Shown here in pieces: positions 1 through 7,556 of a DNA stretch of 9,729 nucleotides (position 1 is the stretch's first letter; every line of letters begins with the position of its first letter). The stretch spans positions 1 to 9,729 of the forward strand of contig PLZL01000206.1 in NCBI GenBank assembly GCA_003152145.1. The letters are read 5' to 3'. The stretch is from Limisphaerales bacterium. GTDB taxonomy: Bacteria > Verrucomicrobiota > Verrucomicrobiae > Limisphaerales > UBA11358. The notes under the pieces were generated by a model, which was not told the DNA's origin, made no database searches, and was given only the letters and a program-made list of their open reading frames with translations. The position numbers and the translations under genes were made by a program.

Positions 1-76
1 AACAGAAATTAGCGACCATCCGTTCTGCTGTCAACAGCTTATTTCATTTTTTTCAACAAGCCTGATGATAAGCCGC

Positions 77-105
77 TTGACAGAAATGGCAATGCCGGAG
101 ATTAT
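77..105 (+). promoter_or_regulatory. Probable sigma70-type promoter of the HTH-EIIA/ehr operon
   Basis: A perfect -35 hexamer TTGACA lies at 77-82. After a 17-bp spacer comes GATTAT at 100-105, which matches TATAAT at 4 of 6 positions. It sits about 50 bp before the first start codon and is the only good promoter-like pair seen ahead of the operon. Transcription would begin near 112, inside the decamer repeat that follows. The pairing is read directly from the sequence; its activity is inferred. Confidence 0.45.
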
Positions 106-124
106 GTCCAAAATTGTCCAAAAT
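105..124 (+). repeat. Tandem decamer repeat, candidate operator
   Basis: The decamer TGTCCAAAAT occurs twice head to tail with no spacer (105-114 and 115-124). It overlaps the last base of the proposed -10 box and covers the likely transcription start. A GGACA at 140-144 is the reverse complement of the conserved TGTCC, so a third, inverted half-site may exist. A period of about one helical turn on a promoter is typical of operator sites read by a dimer or by stacked DNA-binding domains. The adjacent HTH-EIIA protein is the obvious candidate binder, but this is inference. Confidence 0.45.
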
Positions 125-153
125 TCATTTCTTATTCTCGGACACCAAAAAAG

Positions 154-894
154 ATGCAACTAACAGTCAAAGACGTCGCCGGATTGCTGGAAATTTCGGA
201 GAAAACCGTTTATCGCTGGGTTGAAGAGCGCAAACTGCCCGGTTACAGGATGAACGGCCAGTATCGCTTCAATCGCGCCGAACTGCTGGAGTGGTCCACG
301 GCGAACCGAATCAATGTCTCCCCGCGCATTTTTGAGGAGCCGGAAAGCCAGTCGGCACCGCTTCCTGAATTGTCCGATGCGCTGGAGCTTGGCGGCGTCT
401 TTTATCGTCTGGCCGGTGCTGACAAGCCAGCCGTCCTCCGCAGCGTGGTTGAAATGCTCCGATTGCCGGACAGTGTGGATCGTGAGTTCCTCCTGCAAGT
501 CCTGCTGGCGCGCGAGGCGCTGGAATCCACCGCCATCGGTGATGGCATCGCCATTCCGCATGTGAGGAATCCCATCGTGCTCCATGTGCCGCAGCCCACG
601 ATGACGTTGTGTTTTCTTGAAAAGCCGGTGGACTTTGGCGCGCTGGACAACCAACCGGTTCACACACTGTTCACGTTCATCAGCCCGACCGTCAAGGCGC
701 ATCTGCATTTGCTCTCGCGTCTGGCGTTCGCCCTGCGCAATCCGGAATTCAAAAATTTGATTGTCCAACAGGCGGGGCGCGATGAAATCGTGGCCGCAGC
801 AAAAAAAATCAGCGACGGCCTGCGTGCCGGGCCAAAGCAACGCGACGGCGGGCGCGCACCTGCGAATGCAATCAAGAAGGAGGCGGCGAAGTGA
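154..894 (+). CDS. HTH (excisionase/MerR-like) - PTS EIIA type-2 fusion regulator
   Basis: A 246-residue cytoplasmic protein. Residues 1-55 form an excisionase/MerR-like winged helix: TVKDVAGLLEISEKTVYRW, then LPGYRMNGQYRF, then a helix ending ELLEW. Residues about 75-220 are a PTS EIIA domain of the fructose/nitrogen (PtsN) type. It has the phospho-acceptor motif GDGIAIPHVR with H136 as the expected phosphohistidine, and the second conserved histidine, H183, in HLHLLSRLA. The tail from 225 is charged and probably disordered. In this family, phosphorylation by HPr or NPr reports energy or nitrogen state; here it is likely to control DNA binding or protein contact. The ATG has no clear Shine-Dalgarno but lies just after the promoter, and the HTH begins at residue 3. 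The stop overlaps the hyfB start (GTGA), so the two are probably translated together. The protein probably regulates the ion-pump operon; its direct target is inferred. Confidence 0.85.
   Translation: MQLTVKDVAGLLEISEKTVYRWVEERKLPGYRMNGQYRFNRAELLEWSTANRINVSPRIFEEPESQSAPLPELSDALELGGVFYRLAGADKPAVLRSVVEMLRLPDSVDREFLLQVLLAREALESTAIGDGIAIPHVRNPIVLHVPQPTMTLCFLEKPVDFGALDNQPVHTLFTFISPTVKAHLHLLSRLAFALRNPEFKNLIVQQAGRDEIVAAAKKISDGLRAGPKQRDGGRAPANAIKKEAAK
877..883 (+). promoter_or_regulatory. Strong Shine-Dalgarno for hyfB inside the upstream gene
   Basis: AAGGAGG at 877-883 lies 7 bp before a GTG at 891. It is the strongest ribosome binding site in the window. It decides the hyfB start as GTG 891, overlapping the stop of the HTH-EIIA gene by four bases (GTGA, 891-894). 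Confidence 0.75.
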
Positions 895-2879
895 CATTGC
901 TGTTGCTTGCAATGGCGGCGCTGCTCCTCGGCGCGGTGGCCGTGTTATTATTGGGCAGTTCCCGGCGCAATTTTTCCTGGCTCGGCGCAGGCTCCGTGGT
1001 GATTGCTTCGGCATTGGGTTGCATTCCGGCAATACAAGTCCTCGCCGGCGGCCCCACGCAACAGCTGCGCCTGCCGTGGCCGGTCCCGTTCGGGGAATTC
1101 TTCATCGAACTGGATCCGCTTTCGGCGTGGTTTCTCTTGCCGACACTTTTATTGTCTGCGCTCTCGGCAATTTATGGTGTCGGTTACCTGCGTTCGCAAC
1201 AAGGACGACGCTCGCTGGGGCCGGTCTGGTTTTTTTACTGCCTGCTGGTGTTGGCGATGACGCTAGTGTTGCTGGCGCGCAACGCCGTGCTGTTCATTTC
1301 AGCGTGGGAATTGATGGCGGTGGCGTCGTTCTTTCTCGTCACGTTCGAGCATGAACGCGAGTCGGTGCGCAGCGCGGGCTGGATTTATCTGGTGGCGACG
1401 CATCTGGGCACGGGATTTCTGCTGGTGTTCTTCATATTGATGGGCCGCGAAACCGGCTCAATGGATTTCACCGTCTGGGCGGAAAAGGGAATCCACACGC
1501 CGGAACTGGCGGGAATTCTTTTTTTGCTGGCGGTTGTGGGCTTTGGAACAAAGGCCGGGTTCATGCCGTTTCACGTCTGGCTGCCGGAGGCGCATCCCGC
1601 CGCGCCGAGTCATGTTTCGGCGCTGATGTCAGGCGTGATGATCAAGACGGGAATCTACGGACTGGTGCGCGCGCTCACATTTCTGGGCACGCCGCCGTTG
1701 TGGTGGGGCTGGCTGCTTATCGGCATCGGGCTGACTTCGGGTGTGCTCGGCGTGCTGTTTGCGCTGGCGCAACACGATCTGAAACGGCTGCTGGCGTATC
1801 ACAGTGTCGAGAACATCGGCATCATCGCGTTGGGTCTCGGCGTCGGCCTTTTGGGTATGAGCACGGGTTCGCCCATGCTTATCGTGCTCGGCTTTGGCGG
1901 CGGGCTGCTGCATGTCCTCAACCACGCTTTGTTCAAAGGGCTGTTGTTTCTGGGAGCGGGCGCGGTGTTGCATGGCGCAGGAACGTGTGAAATTGACCGC
2001 CTCGGCGGACTGCTGAAACGAATGCCATGGACGGCGGCGACTTTCCTCATCGGCGCAGTCGCCATTTCGGGTCTGCCGCCGCTGAACGGTTTTGTGAGCG
2101 AGTTCCTGATTTTTTTGGGCGCGTTCCAGGGCGGCGCAAGTTCCGGCGGCACCATTGCCGTGCCGTTGCTCGCGCTCATCGCCGGGCTGGCGCTGATTGG
2201 CGGACTGGCGGCGGCGTGCTTCACCAAGGCGTTCGGCGTTGTTTTCCTCGGCGAGCCGCGCACCGGACACACGTCACACGCAACGGAGGCGGGTTGGACC
2301 ATGCGTTTGCCGATGTTGCTGCTGGCGGCCGGGTGCATTCTCATCGGCTTGTTCGCGCCGGCCGTTGTCAAAAGTCTGCAGGCAGTTTTGGAGAACGTAA
2401 CGGGCCTGCCGCCTGAAAATGTCCGCGAAAACCTTGCCGCCGCGACAAATCCGTTGACATTTGTTGTGATTGCAGTGGTCGCATTTCTGCTGGTGCTGGT
2501 CACGCTTGTTCTGCTACGCCGCAGTTTGCTGGCGGGTCGTCGAGTGGAAGAAGGTGTGACATGGGGATGCGGTTACGCGCAGCCGACCGCCCGGATGCAA
2601 TACACCGCCTCGTCATTCGTCCAGCCGTTCACGACGTTGTTCCGCTGGCTGCTCGGTTCTCATCGCCAGTTGCAGCGGCCGGAAGGCATTTTCCCGCCAA
2701 GGGCTTCGCTGACCACCGAGACGCCCGATTTGTGCCACGGCAATTTGTATCGGCCGAGTTTCCTGAAAATAAACTGGGGCATTTCCAAACTCCGCTGGCT
2801 GCAACGAGGCCACGTGCAGCTTTACGTGCTCTACATCACAGTGACCTTGATTGTGCTGCTGGCCTGGAAATTTCGTTAA
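891..2879 (+). CDS. hyfB: HyfB-like proton/cation antiporter subunit (NuoL/MrpA type) of an Ehr complex
   Basis: A 662-residue polytopic inner-membrane protein with well over a dozen hydrophobic segments. It belongs to the proton-conducting NuoL/M/N and Mrp family and is closest in layout to HyfB/HycC. Pumping residues are intact: E140 in SAWELMAV, K221 and H228 in GFGTKAGFMPFHVWLPEAHP, K252, and H341, H345 and K349 in HVLNHALFKGLLFL. E404 in GLPPLNGFVSEF replaces the lysine found at this place in NuoL, as is usual in the HyfB branch. The C-terminal part (about 550-662) carries the HyfB-type motif WGCGYAQPTARMQYTASSF and a final membrane helix. The start is GTG, set by a strong Shine-Dalgarno and the overlap with the regulator gene. 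hyfC begins 3 bp after the stop. It is the distal ion-translocating unit of the membrane arm; whether it moves H+ or Na+ cannot be told from the sequence. Confidence 0.92.
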   Translation: MTLLLLAMAALLLGAVAVLLLGSSRRNFSWLGAGSVVIASALGCIPAIQVLAGGPTQQLRLPWPVPFGEFFIELDPLSAWFLLPTLLLSALSAIYGVGYLRSQQGRRSLGPVWFFYCLLVLAMTLVLLARNAVLFISAWELMAVASFFLVTFEHERESVRSAGWIYLVATHLGTGFLLVFFILMGRETGSMDFTVWAEKGIHTPELAGILFLLAVVGFGTKAGFMPFHVWLPEAHPAAPSHVSALMSGVMIKTGIYGLVRALTFLGTPPLWWGWLLIGIGLTSGVLGVLFALAQHDLKRLLAYHSVENIGIIALGLGVGLLGMSTGSPMLIVLGFGGGLLHVLNHALFKGLLFLGAGAVLHGAGTCEIDRLGGLLKRMPWTAATFLIGAVAISGLPPLNGFVSEFLIFLGAFQGGASSGGTIAVPLLALIAGLALIGGLAAACFTKAFGVVFLGEPRTGHTSHATEAGWTMRLPMLLLAAGCILIGLFAPAVVKSLQAVLENVTGLPPENVRENLAAATNPLTFVVIAVVAFLLVLVTLVLLRRSLLAGRRVEEGVTWGCGYAQPTARMQYTASSFVQPFTTLFRWLLGSHRQLQRPEGIFPPRASLTTETPDLCHGNLYRPSFLKINWGISKLRWLQRGHVQLYVLYITVTLIVLLAWKFR

Positions 2880-2882
2880 TTA

Positions 2883-3794
2883 ATGAACGCTGAATCTTTC
2901 ATCCCTTTGCCGCTGGCACTTGTGCTGTCGCCGCTGCTGCTCGGCATCATCAACCGCACCAAGGCGCTGTTCGCGGGACGGCGCGGCCAGCCGTTCCTGC
3001 AAACTTATTTTGATTTGTGGAAGCTGCTGCACAAAGGCGCAGTCTACAGCCGCACGACTACGTGGCTGTTTCGCGCCGGGCCGATGCTGGGACTGGCGGC
3101 GGTGTTGGTGGCCGCGATGCTGGTGCCGCTCGGAAATTTCCCGGCGCTCATCGCGTTCCCGGCGGATTTCTTTCTGTTCGCCTGCCTGCTCGGGCTGATG
3201 CGGTTTTTCACCGTCCTGGCTGCGCTCGATACTGGTTCAAGTTTTGAAGGCATGGGCGCGAGCCGCGAAGTTTTTTTCTCCGCGCTGGCCGAACCGGCAT
3301 TGCTCGTGGCGCTGGCCACTTTGGCTCGCCAAGCGCAGAACCTTTCGCTCTCGACGATTTTGGGGCAGGTGTCCGGCGGTCATTGGCTGCAAGCCGGGCC
3401 GGTGATGGCACTGGTGCTCATCGCGCTGATGATCGTGCTGCTCGCCGAAAACGCTCGCATCCCCGTGGACGACCCGACCACGCACCTCGAACTCACGATG
3501 ATCCACGAAGTCATGGTGCTCGACCACGGCGGACCGGATTTCGCGTTCATCCTTTACGGCACCGCGTTGAAGCTCTGGGTTCTGGCCGCGCTCGTGGTCG
3601 GAATGGTCGTGCCGGCAACGGGAGCGCTCTGGTTGGATCTCGTTTTGTCCGTCGGCGGAATGTTTGCAGTCGCCGTCATCGTGGGTGTGGTCGAATCTGT
3701 GATGGCGCGTCTCCGTTTGCTGCTGCTGCCGCAATTGCTGGTCGGCGCGGGCGCTTTGGCCGCGATGGCATTTCTTTTGGGACTCAATAAATAA
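2883..3794 (+). CDS. hyfC: HyfC-like membrane subunit (NuoH/HycD family) of an Ehr complex
   Basis: A 303-residue protein with about eight membrane helices, the NuoH/HycD/EchB-type subunit that joins the soluble electron-transfer arm to the ion pumps. Diagnostic loops are present: GRRGQPFLQTYFDLWKLLHK (residues 32-51), GMGASREVFFSALAEP (123-138), and AENARIPVDDPTTHLEL (188-204) followed by TMIHEVMVLDHGG. Acidic residues E129, E137, E189, D196, D197, E203 and E209 correspond to the charged channel region (the E-channel) of complex I and group 4 hydrogenases. The ATG has no obvious Shine-Dalgarno, but the gene starts 3 bp after hyfB, so translational re-initiation is likely. The next gene, hyfE, begins 11 bp downstream. 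Confidence 0.92.
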   Translation: MNAESFIPLPLALVLSPLLLGIINRTKALFAGRRGQPFLQTYFDLWKLLHKGAVYSRTTTWLFRAGPMLGLAAVLVAAMLVPLGNFPALIAFPADFFLFACLLGLMRFFTVLAALDTGSSFEGMGASREVFFSALAEPALLVALATLARQAQNLSLSTILGQVSGGHWLQAGPVMALVLIALMIVLLAENARIPVDDPTTHLELTMIHEVMVLDHGGPDFAFILYGTALKLWVLAALVVGMVVPATGALWLDLVLSVGGMFAVAVIVGVVESVMARLRLLLLPQLLVGAGALAAMAFLLGLNK

Positions 3795-3805
3795 CCGGAC
3801 TTCCC

Positions 3806-4447
3806 ATGATTCCCACCAATCTCATCCTCGTGCTGGTCGTGCTGACGAATTTGAAGCTTCTCGGCTCCAGCCGCATCGGCTCATCCATTCGCGTGGTGGC
3901 GGCGCAAGGCGTGGTGCTCGGTCTTTTGCCTGTTGTGGCACACATGCATGATCTGTCGCTGCGTTTCGCCGTGCTGGCGGTGGGGACCGTCGCAATCAAG
4001 GGCATCGTGTTCCCGTGGTTTCTGTTCCGCGCAGTGCGCGAAGCGGATGTGGCGCGCGAAGTCGAACCTTATGTCGGCTACGTCACCTCGCTGCTGTCGG
4101 GAGTGGTGATTCTGGCCATCTCATTCTGGATGTGCCAGCGGCTGCCGATGCCTGAAACGCTGGCCTCGTCCTGGCTGGCGCCGGCGGCGCTTTTTTCCAT
4201 TTTCGCCGGGCTGTTCCTCATCGTGAGCCGCAAACGCGCGTTGAGCCAGGTGCTCGGCTTTCTTGTTTTGGAAAACGGCGTCTATACCTTTGGCGTCGGC
4301 CTGGCGCCACAATCCTCGCTGCTGGTCGAGGCCGGCGTGCTGTTGGACGTGTTCGTGGCGGTGTTCGTCATGGGCATCACCATCTTCCATATCAACCGGG
4401 AGTTCGACCACATCAACACCGACCAGTTGAACACGTTGAAGGACTGA
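3806..4447 (+). CDS. hyfE: HyfE-like membrane subunit (NuoK-related) of an Ehr complex
   Basis: A 213-residue membrane protein of the HyfE family, which carries a NuoK-like core of three helices at its C-terminal end after additional helices. The two membrane glutamates of the NuoK ion path are recognisable: E156 in FLVLENGVYTFG and E175 in LLVEAGVLLDVFVAVFVMGI. The N-terminal half (1-110) is hydrophobic with charged turns such as READVAREVEPY at 78-89. The ATG at 3806 is the first suitable start after hyfC. No clear Shine-Dalgarno is seen. The stop is 1 bp before the hyfF start, and the hyfF Shine-Dalgarno lies inside its last codons. Confidence 0.88.
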   Translation: MIPTNLILVLVVLTNLKLLGSSRIGSSIRVVAAQGVVLGLLPVVAHMHDLSLRFAVLAVGTVAIKGIVFPWFLFRAVREADVAREVEPYVGYVTSLLSGVVILAISFWMCQRLPMPETLASSWLAPAALFSIFAGLFLIVSRKRALSQVLGFLVLENGVYTFGVGLAPQSSLLVEAGVLLDVFVAVFVMGITIFHINREFDHINTDQLNTLKD

Positions 4448-4448
4448 C

Positions 4449-5927
4449 ATGATTCTCGCCCTCGTCCTCATACCCATGCTCGCCGGTCTGGTGGCCTTCG
4501 GTCTGCCGACACCGGCAATGCGCCGCGGGTTGCTTGTCGGCACGGCCCTGGTTCATGTGGTGTTGACGGCGACGTTTTGGAAAATAACACCCGCTCCCGT
4601 GCTCAACGGCTGGCTCGCGCTCGATGCGGCGGGGCTGTTGTTCCTAAGCATCACCAGCGGACTGTTTTTCGTCGCGTCAATTTACGCCGCAGGTTATCTC
4701 GGCCAGGAAGCGAACCGGCACAACACGGACCCGGAGGAAGGGCTGCTGTTCGACAACGCGCCCGAAGCGGTCTTCATCGGCTGCCTGCTTTTGTTTCTGG
4801 CGGCGATGACGCTCGTGACTGTAAGCCAGCATTTCGGCCTGCTCTGGGTCGCCATCGAGGGAACCACTCTGGCCAGCGCGCCGCTGATTTATTTTCATCG
4901 GCACCACCGCTCGCTCGAAGCCACGTGGAAATATCTTTTGATTTGTTCCGTCGGCATTGCCCTCGCCCTGCTCGCCAACTTCTTTCTGGGAGTGGCAGCG
5001 GCGAATCCGAATCGCGAAAGTTACCCGATCGTCCTTTCGCAACTCGTCACTCACGCGCAAAACCTGCAAGTGCCGTGGTTGAAGGCCGCCTGCCTGCTCT
5101 TCTTCGTCGGTTACGGCACCAAAATGGGACTCGCGCCGATGCACACGTGGCTGCCCGATGCCCACAGCGAAGCGCCGTCCGTTGTCTCGGCGCTGCTTTC
5201 CGGCGCGGTTTTGAATTGCGCGTTTTTGGGATTGCTGCGCATGCAACAAGTCTGCGTCGCCGCCAACTTGGAACTTTTTACCCGCGATGTCTGGATTGCG
5301 CTCGGACTCGTTTCACTGGTCGTCAGCGCGGTGTTCATCATCGGCCAGACGGATTACAAACGGCTGCTGGCATATTCCAGCGTGGAGAATATGGGCATCC
5401 TCGCGATTGGCATCGGCCTCGGCAGCGCCGGCGCGTTCGGCGCGATGCTCCATGCAGTGAATCATTCGCTCGTCAAGGCGATGTTATTCCTGCTCGCGGG
5501 AAACATTGTGGCGCGCTACCAAACCAAGAACATTTCGCAGGTGCGCGGACTGTTGCGCGCCGCGCCGGTCACCGGCGTGCTTTGGGTCGCGGGTTTTCTT
5601 GCCATCACCGGCACACCGCCATTCGGACCGTTCATGAGCAAGTTCACGATTTTGAAGGCTGCCCTCGACGGCGGCCATGTCTGGATCACTACCATCTTTC
5701 TGGCAATGCTCGGCGTCATTTTCATCGGCATGACGACAGCATTTCTCGGCATGGCGCAAGGCGAGCCGGAAAAACTCGCGGCCAGCGCGTCCAACCGCGA
5801 CCGCTGGTGGCAAATCATCCCGCCCGCCGCGCTTGGCGTGCTGGTCTTGTGGCTCGGCTTGAACGTGCCGGCAAAGTTGAGCGATGTGCTGCATCAAATC
5901 GCCAACACGCTCGGGGGTGCTTCGTGA
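4449..5927 (+). CDS. hyfF: HyfF-like proton/cation antiporter subunit (NuoM/NuoN type) of an Ehr complex
   Basis: A 492-residue multi-helix membrane protein, the second antiporter-like pump of the complex. Family residues are intact: E137 in LLWVAIEGTTL, K225 and H232 in GYGTKMGLAPMHTWLPDAH, the block QTDYKRLLAYSSVENMG (300-316), H335, H339 and K343 in LHAVNHSLVKAMLFLLAG, and K398 in GTPPFGPFMSKF. That last residue is a lysine here but a glutamate in the HyfB of this operon. The length fits HyfF, which lacks the C-terminal extension of HyfB. AAGGA at 4439-4443 sits 5 bp before the ATG. The last codon overlaps the hyfG GTG start (GTGA). No third antiporter (HyfD) is present in the operon, so the arm has two pumps plus HyfC and HyfE. 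Confidence 0.92.
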   Translation: MILALVLIPMLAGLVAFGLPTPAMRRGLLVGTALVHVVLTATFWKITPAPVLNGWLALDAAGLLFLSITSGLFFVASIYAAGYLGQEANRHNTDPEEGLLFDNAPEAVFIGCLLLFLAAMTLVTVSQHFGLLWVAIEGTTLASAPLIYFHRHHRSLEATWKYLLICSVGIALALLANFFLGVAAANPNRESYPIVLSQLVTHAQNLQVPWLKAACLLFFVGYGTKMGLAPMHTWLPDAHSEAPSVVSALLSGAVLNCAFLGLLRMQQVCVAANLELFTRDVWIALGLVSLVVSAVFIIGQTDYKRLLAYSSVENMGILAIGIGLGSAGAFGAMLHAVNHSLVKAMLFLLAGNIVARYQTKNISQVRGLLRAAPVTGVLWVAGFLAITGTPPFGPFMSKFTILKAALDGGHVWITTIFLAMLGVIFIGMTTAFLGMAQGEPEKLAASASNRDRWWQIIPPAALGVLVLWLGLNVPAKLSDVLHQIANTLGGAS

Positions 5928-7447
5928 ATACCGGCACTCCCATTTCTCGACGAAACGGCAATACCGCCGGGCTCGCGGATATTGCCAATGCTAGCCCCGC
6001 CGATTTTCGGGAACAAATTTTGCAGGCCACCGAAAACGGCGCGCGCATCGCGAGCCTGTTCGGCCAACCAATCGGCAGCGACAAGGTTCGTCTCTTCGTC
6101 GCGCTCGCCAACGATGCCGAAGGACAACTGACACTCTGCTCGACCGAAGTCGCCGACAGTTATCCATCGCTGACTCCGGCTTGTGCACAGGCGCACTGGT
6201 TCGAGCGCGAAATTGCCGAGCAATGGGGCGTTCGTCCCGAAGGTCATCCGTGGCTGAAGCCAATCCGTTTTCACAAATCGCATCGCGTTGGTCACGACGC
6301 CTGGAATCGTGCCGCCGAAAATCCAATTGAACCCGGCGTGACGAATTTCTTTTCGATGGACGGCGACGAAATTCACGAAGTCGCCGTCGGCCCGGTCCAC
6401 GCCGGCATCATCGAGCCGGGACATTTTCGTTTTCAATGCCACGGCGAATATGTTTTCCACCTCGAAATTTCGCTCGGCTACCAGCACCGCGGCGTGGAAC
6501 GCGCGCTCATCGGCGGCCCGGACAAGCGGACGATTCCCTACATGGAAACGCTCGCCGGCGACACGACCATCGGCCACGCGTTGGCGTATTGCGAGGCGGT
6601 CGAATCGCTCGCCGGCTGCCGCGTCCCTGCCCGCGCCCAAGTGCTACGCGCCATCGCGTTGGAATTGGAGCGGCTGGCCAATCACACGGGCGACCTCGGC
6701 GCGCTCGCCAACGACATCGGCTATCTGCCGACGGCGAGTTATTGCGGACGGATTCGCGGCGATTTCCTGAACCTGACGGCGTTAATTTGCGGGAACCGTT
6801 TTGGTCGCGGCCTGCTCCGGCCCGGCGGTGTCCTGTTCGATTTGGATGAAACCCGGCAAAAACAACTGGAGGAACGCCTGACGCAAGCGCGCAATGACGT
6901 GACCAGTGCGGTGGAATTGATTTGGAACAGTTCATCCGTCCGCGCCCGTTTTGAAAACGCCGGACCGGTCACGCGCGAAACGGCGCAGGAACTTGGACTC
7001 GTCGGCGTCGCAGCGCGCGCGAGTGGCATTGAACACGACGTGCGGATTCAATTTCCGTCGGGTATTTACCGGTTTGCCCAGATTCCCGTGTCGTCGTATC
7101 ACTCCGGCAGCGTCTTTGCGCGGGCTTACGTGCGCTGGATGGAAATTCAACGTTCCATCGCATTTATTTTCGATCAACTCAACGCGCTGCCGCAGGGACC
7201 GGTGCGCGCTGAAATCGGTCCGCTCGCGGCGAATCGCGCCGTGGTGTCGCTCACCGAAGGCTGGCGCGGCGAAATTTGTCACACCGCGCTGACCGATGCG
7301 GCTGGAAAATTTGCGCGTTACAAAATCGTGGACCCGTCGTTCCACAACTGGATGGGGCTGGCGCTGGCGATGCGCGGCCAGCAGATTTCCGATTTCCCGC
7401 TTTGCAACAAAAGTTTCAACCTGTCCTATTGCGGCCATGATTTATGA
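5924..7447 (+). CDS. hyfG: HyfG-like large subunit lacking [NiFe] ligands (fused 30-kDa and 49-kDa domains), Ehr type
   Basis: A 507-residue soluble subunit. The N-terminal part (about 50-125) is a complex I 30-kDa/NuoC-like domain with WFEREIAEQWGVRPEGHPWL at 92-111. Residues 155-507 are the 49-kDa/hydrogenase large-subunit domain with GPVHAGIIEPGHF, EISLGYQHRGVE and LERLANHTGDLGAL. In active group 4 hydrogenases the metal site has two CxxC motifs. Here the first reads ETLAGDTTIGH (A211 and T214 in place of Cys) and the second reads SFNLSYCGHDL at the very C-terminus (S501 and G504; C503 is out of register). The protein ends there, with no tail for a maturation protease. It therefore should not bind NiFe. 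The tyrosine used by NuoD for quinone also seems absent (G212 in an ungapped comparison from memory). The start is GTG 5924, overlapping the hyfF stop; the frame stays open further upstream, but that part lies out of frame over hyfF. The catalytic partner is unknown. Confidence 0.9.
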   Translation: MNTGTPISRRNGNTAGLADIANASPADFREQILQATENGARIASLFGQPIGSDKVRLFVALANDAEGQLTLCSTEVADSYPSLTPACAQAHWFEREIAEQWGVRPEGHPWLKPIRFHKSHRVGHDAWNRAAENPIEPGVTNFFSMDGDEIHEVAVGPVHAGIIEPGHFRFQCHGEYVFHLEISLGYQHRGVERALIGGPDKRTIPYMETLAGDTTIGHALAYCEAVESLAGCRVPARAQVLRAIALELERLANHTGDLGALANDIGYLPTASYCGRIRGDFLNLTALICGNRFGRGLLRPGGVLFDLDETRQKQLEERLTQARNDVTSAVELIWNSSSVRARFENAGPVTRETAQELGLVGVAARASGIEHDVRIQFPSGIYRFAQIPVSSYHSGSVFARAYVRWMEIQRSIAFIFDQLNALPQGPVRAEIGPLAANRAVVSLTEGWRGEICHTALTDAAGKFARYKIVDPSFHNWMGLALAMRGQQISDFPLCNKSFNLSYCGHDL

Positions 7448-7449
7448 AA

Positions 7450-7545
7450 TGGAATAATGGAGTGCTGGAGTGTTGGAATGTTGCGCGGAAATCAATCTGC
7501 GCGCTGAATTCCATTACTCCATCATTTCACCACTCCATCACTCCA
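7450..7545. repeat. Opposed arrays of a degenerate 8-bp repeat forming a long imperfect hairpin
   Basis: This fills the 109-bp gap between hyfG and the last operon gene. Four units of TGGARTRN run head to tail on the plus strand at 7450-7481: TGGAATAA, TGGAGTGC, TGGAGTGT, TGGAATGT. Five units in exact 8-bp phase lie on the minus strand at 7506-7545; read on that strand from 7545 they are TGGAGTGA, TGGAGTGG, TGAAATGA, TGGAGTAA, TGGAATTC. The inner parts (7466-7487 and 7500-7521) pair at 17 of 22 positions, in stems of 6, 6 and 5 bp, around a 12-base loop. The outer units pair more weakly. It looks like a dispersed intergenic repeat element, perhaps acting on mRNA processing or stability within the operon. 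Other copies cannot be checked from this window. Confidence 0.7.
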
Positions 7546-7556
7546 ACTGTTTTCCC

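Noticed and set aside
160..1032. A 290-codon open frame on the minus strand across the HTH-EIIA gene.
   Set aside because: It mirrors a gene with clear domains on the plus strand. Its protein has no recognisable family and an odd Arg/Gln/His-rich composition, as expected for a shadow frame in GC-rich DNA.
4577..5923. Upstream extension of the hyfG frame, giving a 956-residue protein.
   Set aside because: This part lies out of frame over the well-conserved hyfF gene and has Arg-rich, low-complexity composition. The GTG at 5924, overlapping the hyfF stop, is a fitting start.
7450..7545. CRISPR array or tandem minisatellite.
   Set aside because: The units are 8 bp, degenerate, without spacers and reversed halfway, so this is a palindromic array rather than a CRISPR or a simple tandem repeat.
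7470..7556. An earlier GTG start for the ferredoxin-HyfI gene.
   Set aside because: The added 29 codons run through the octamer hairpin and resemble no family N-terminus. ATG 7557 gives the expected beginning.
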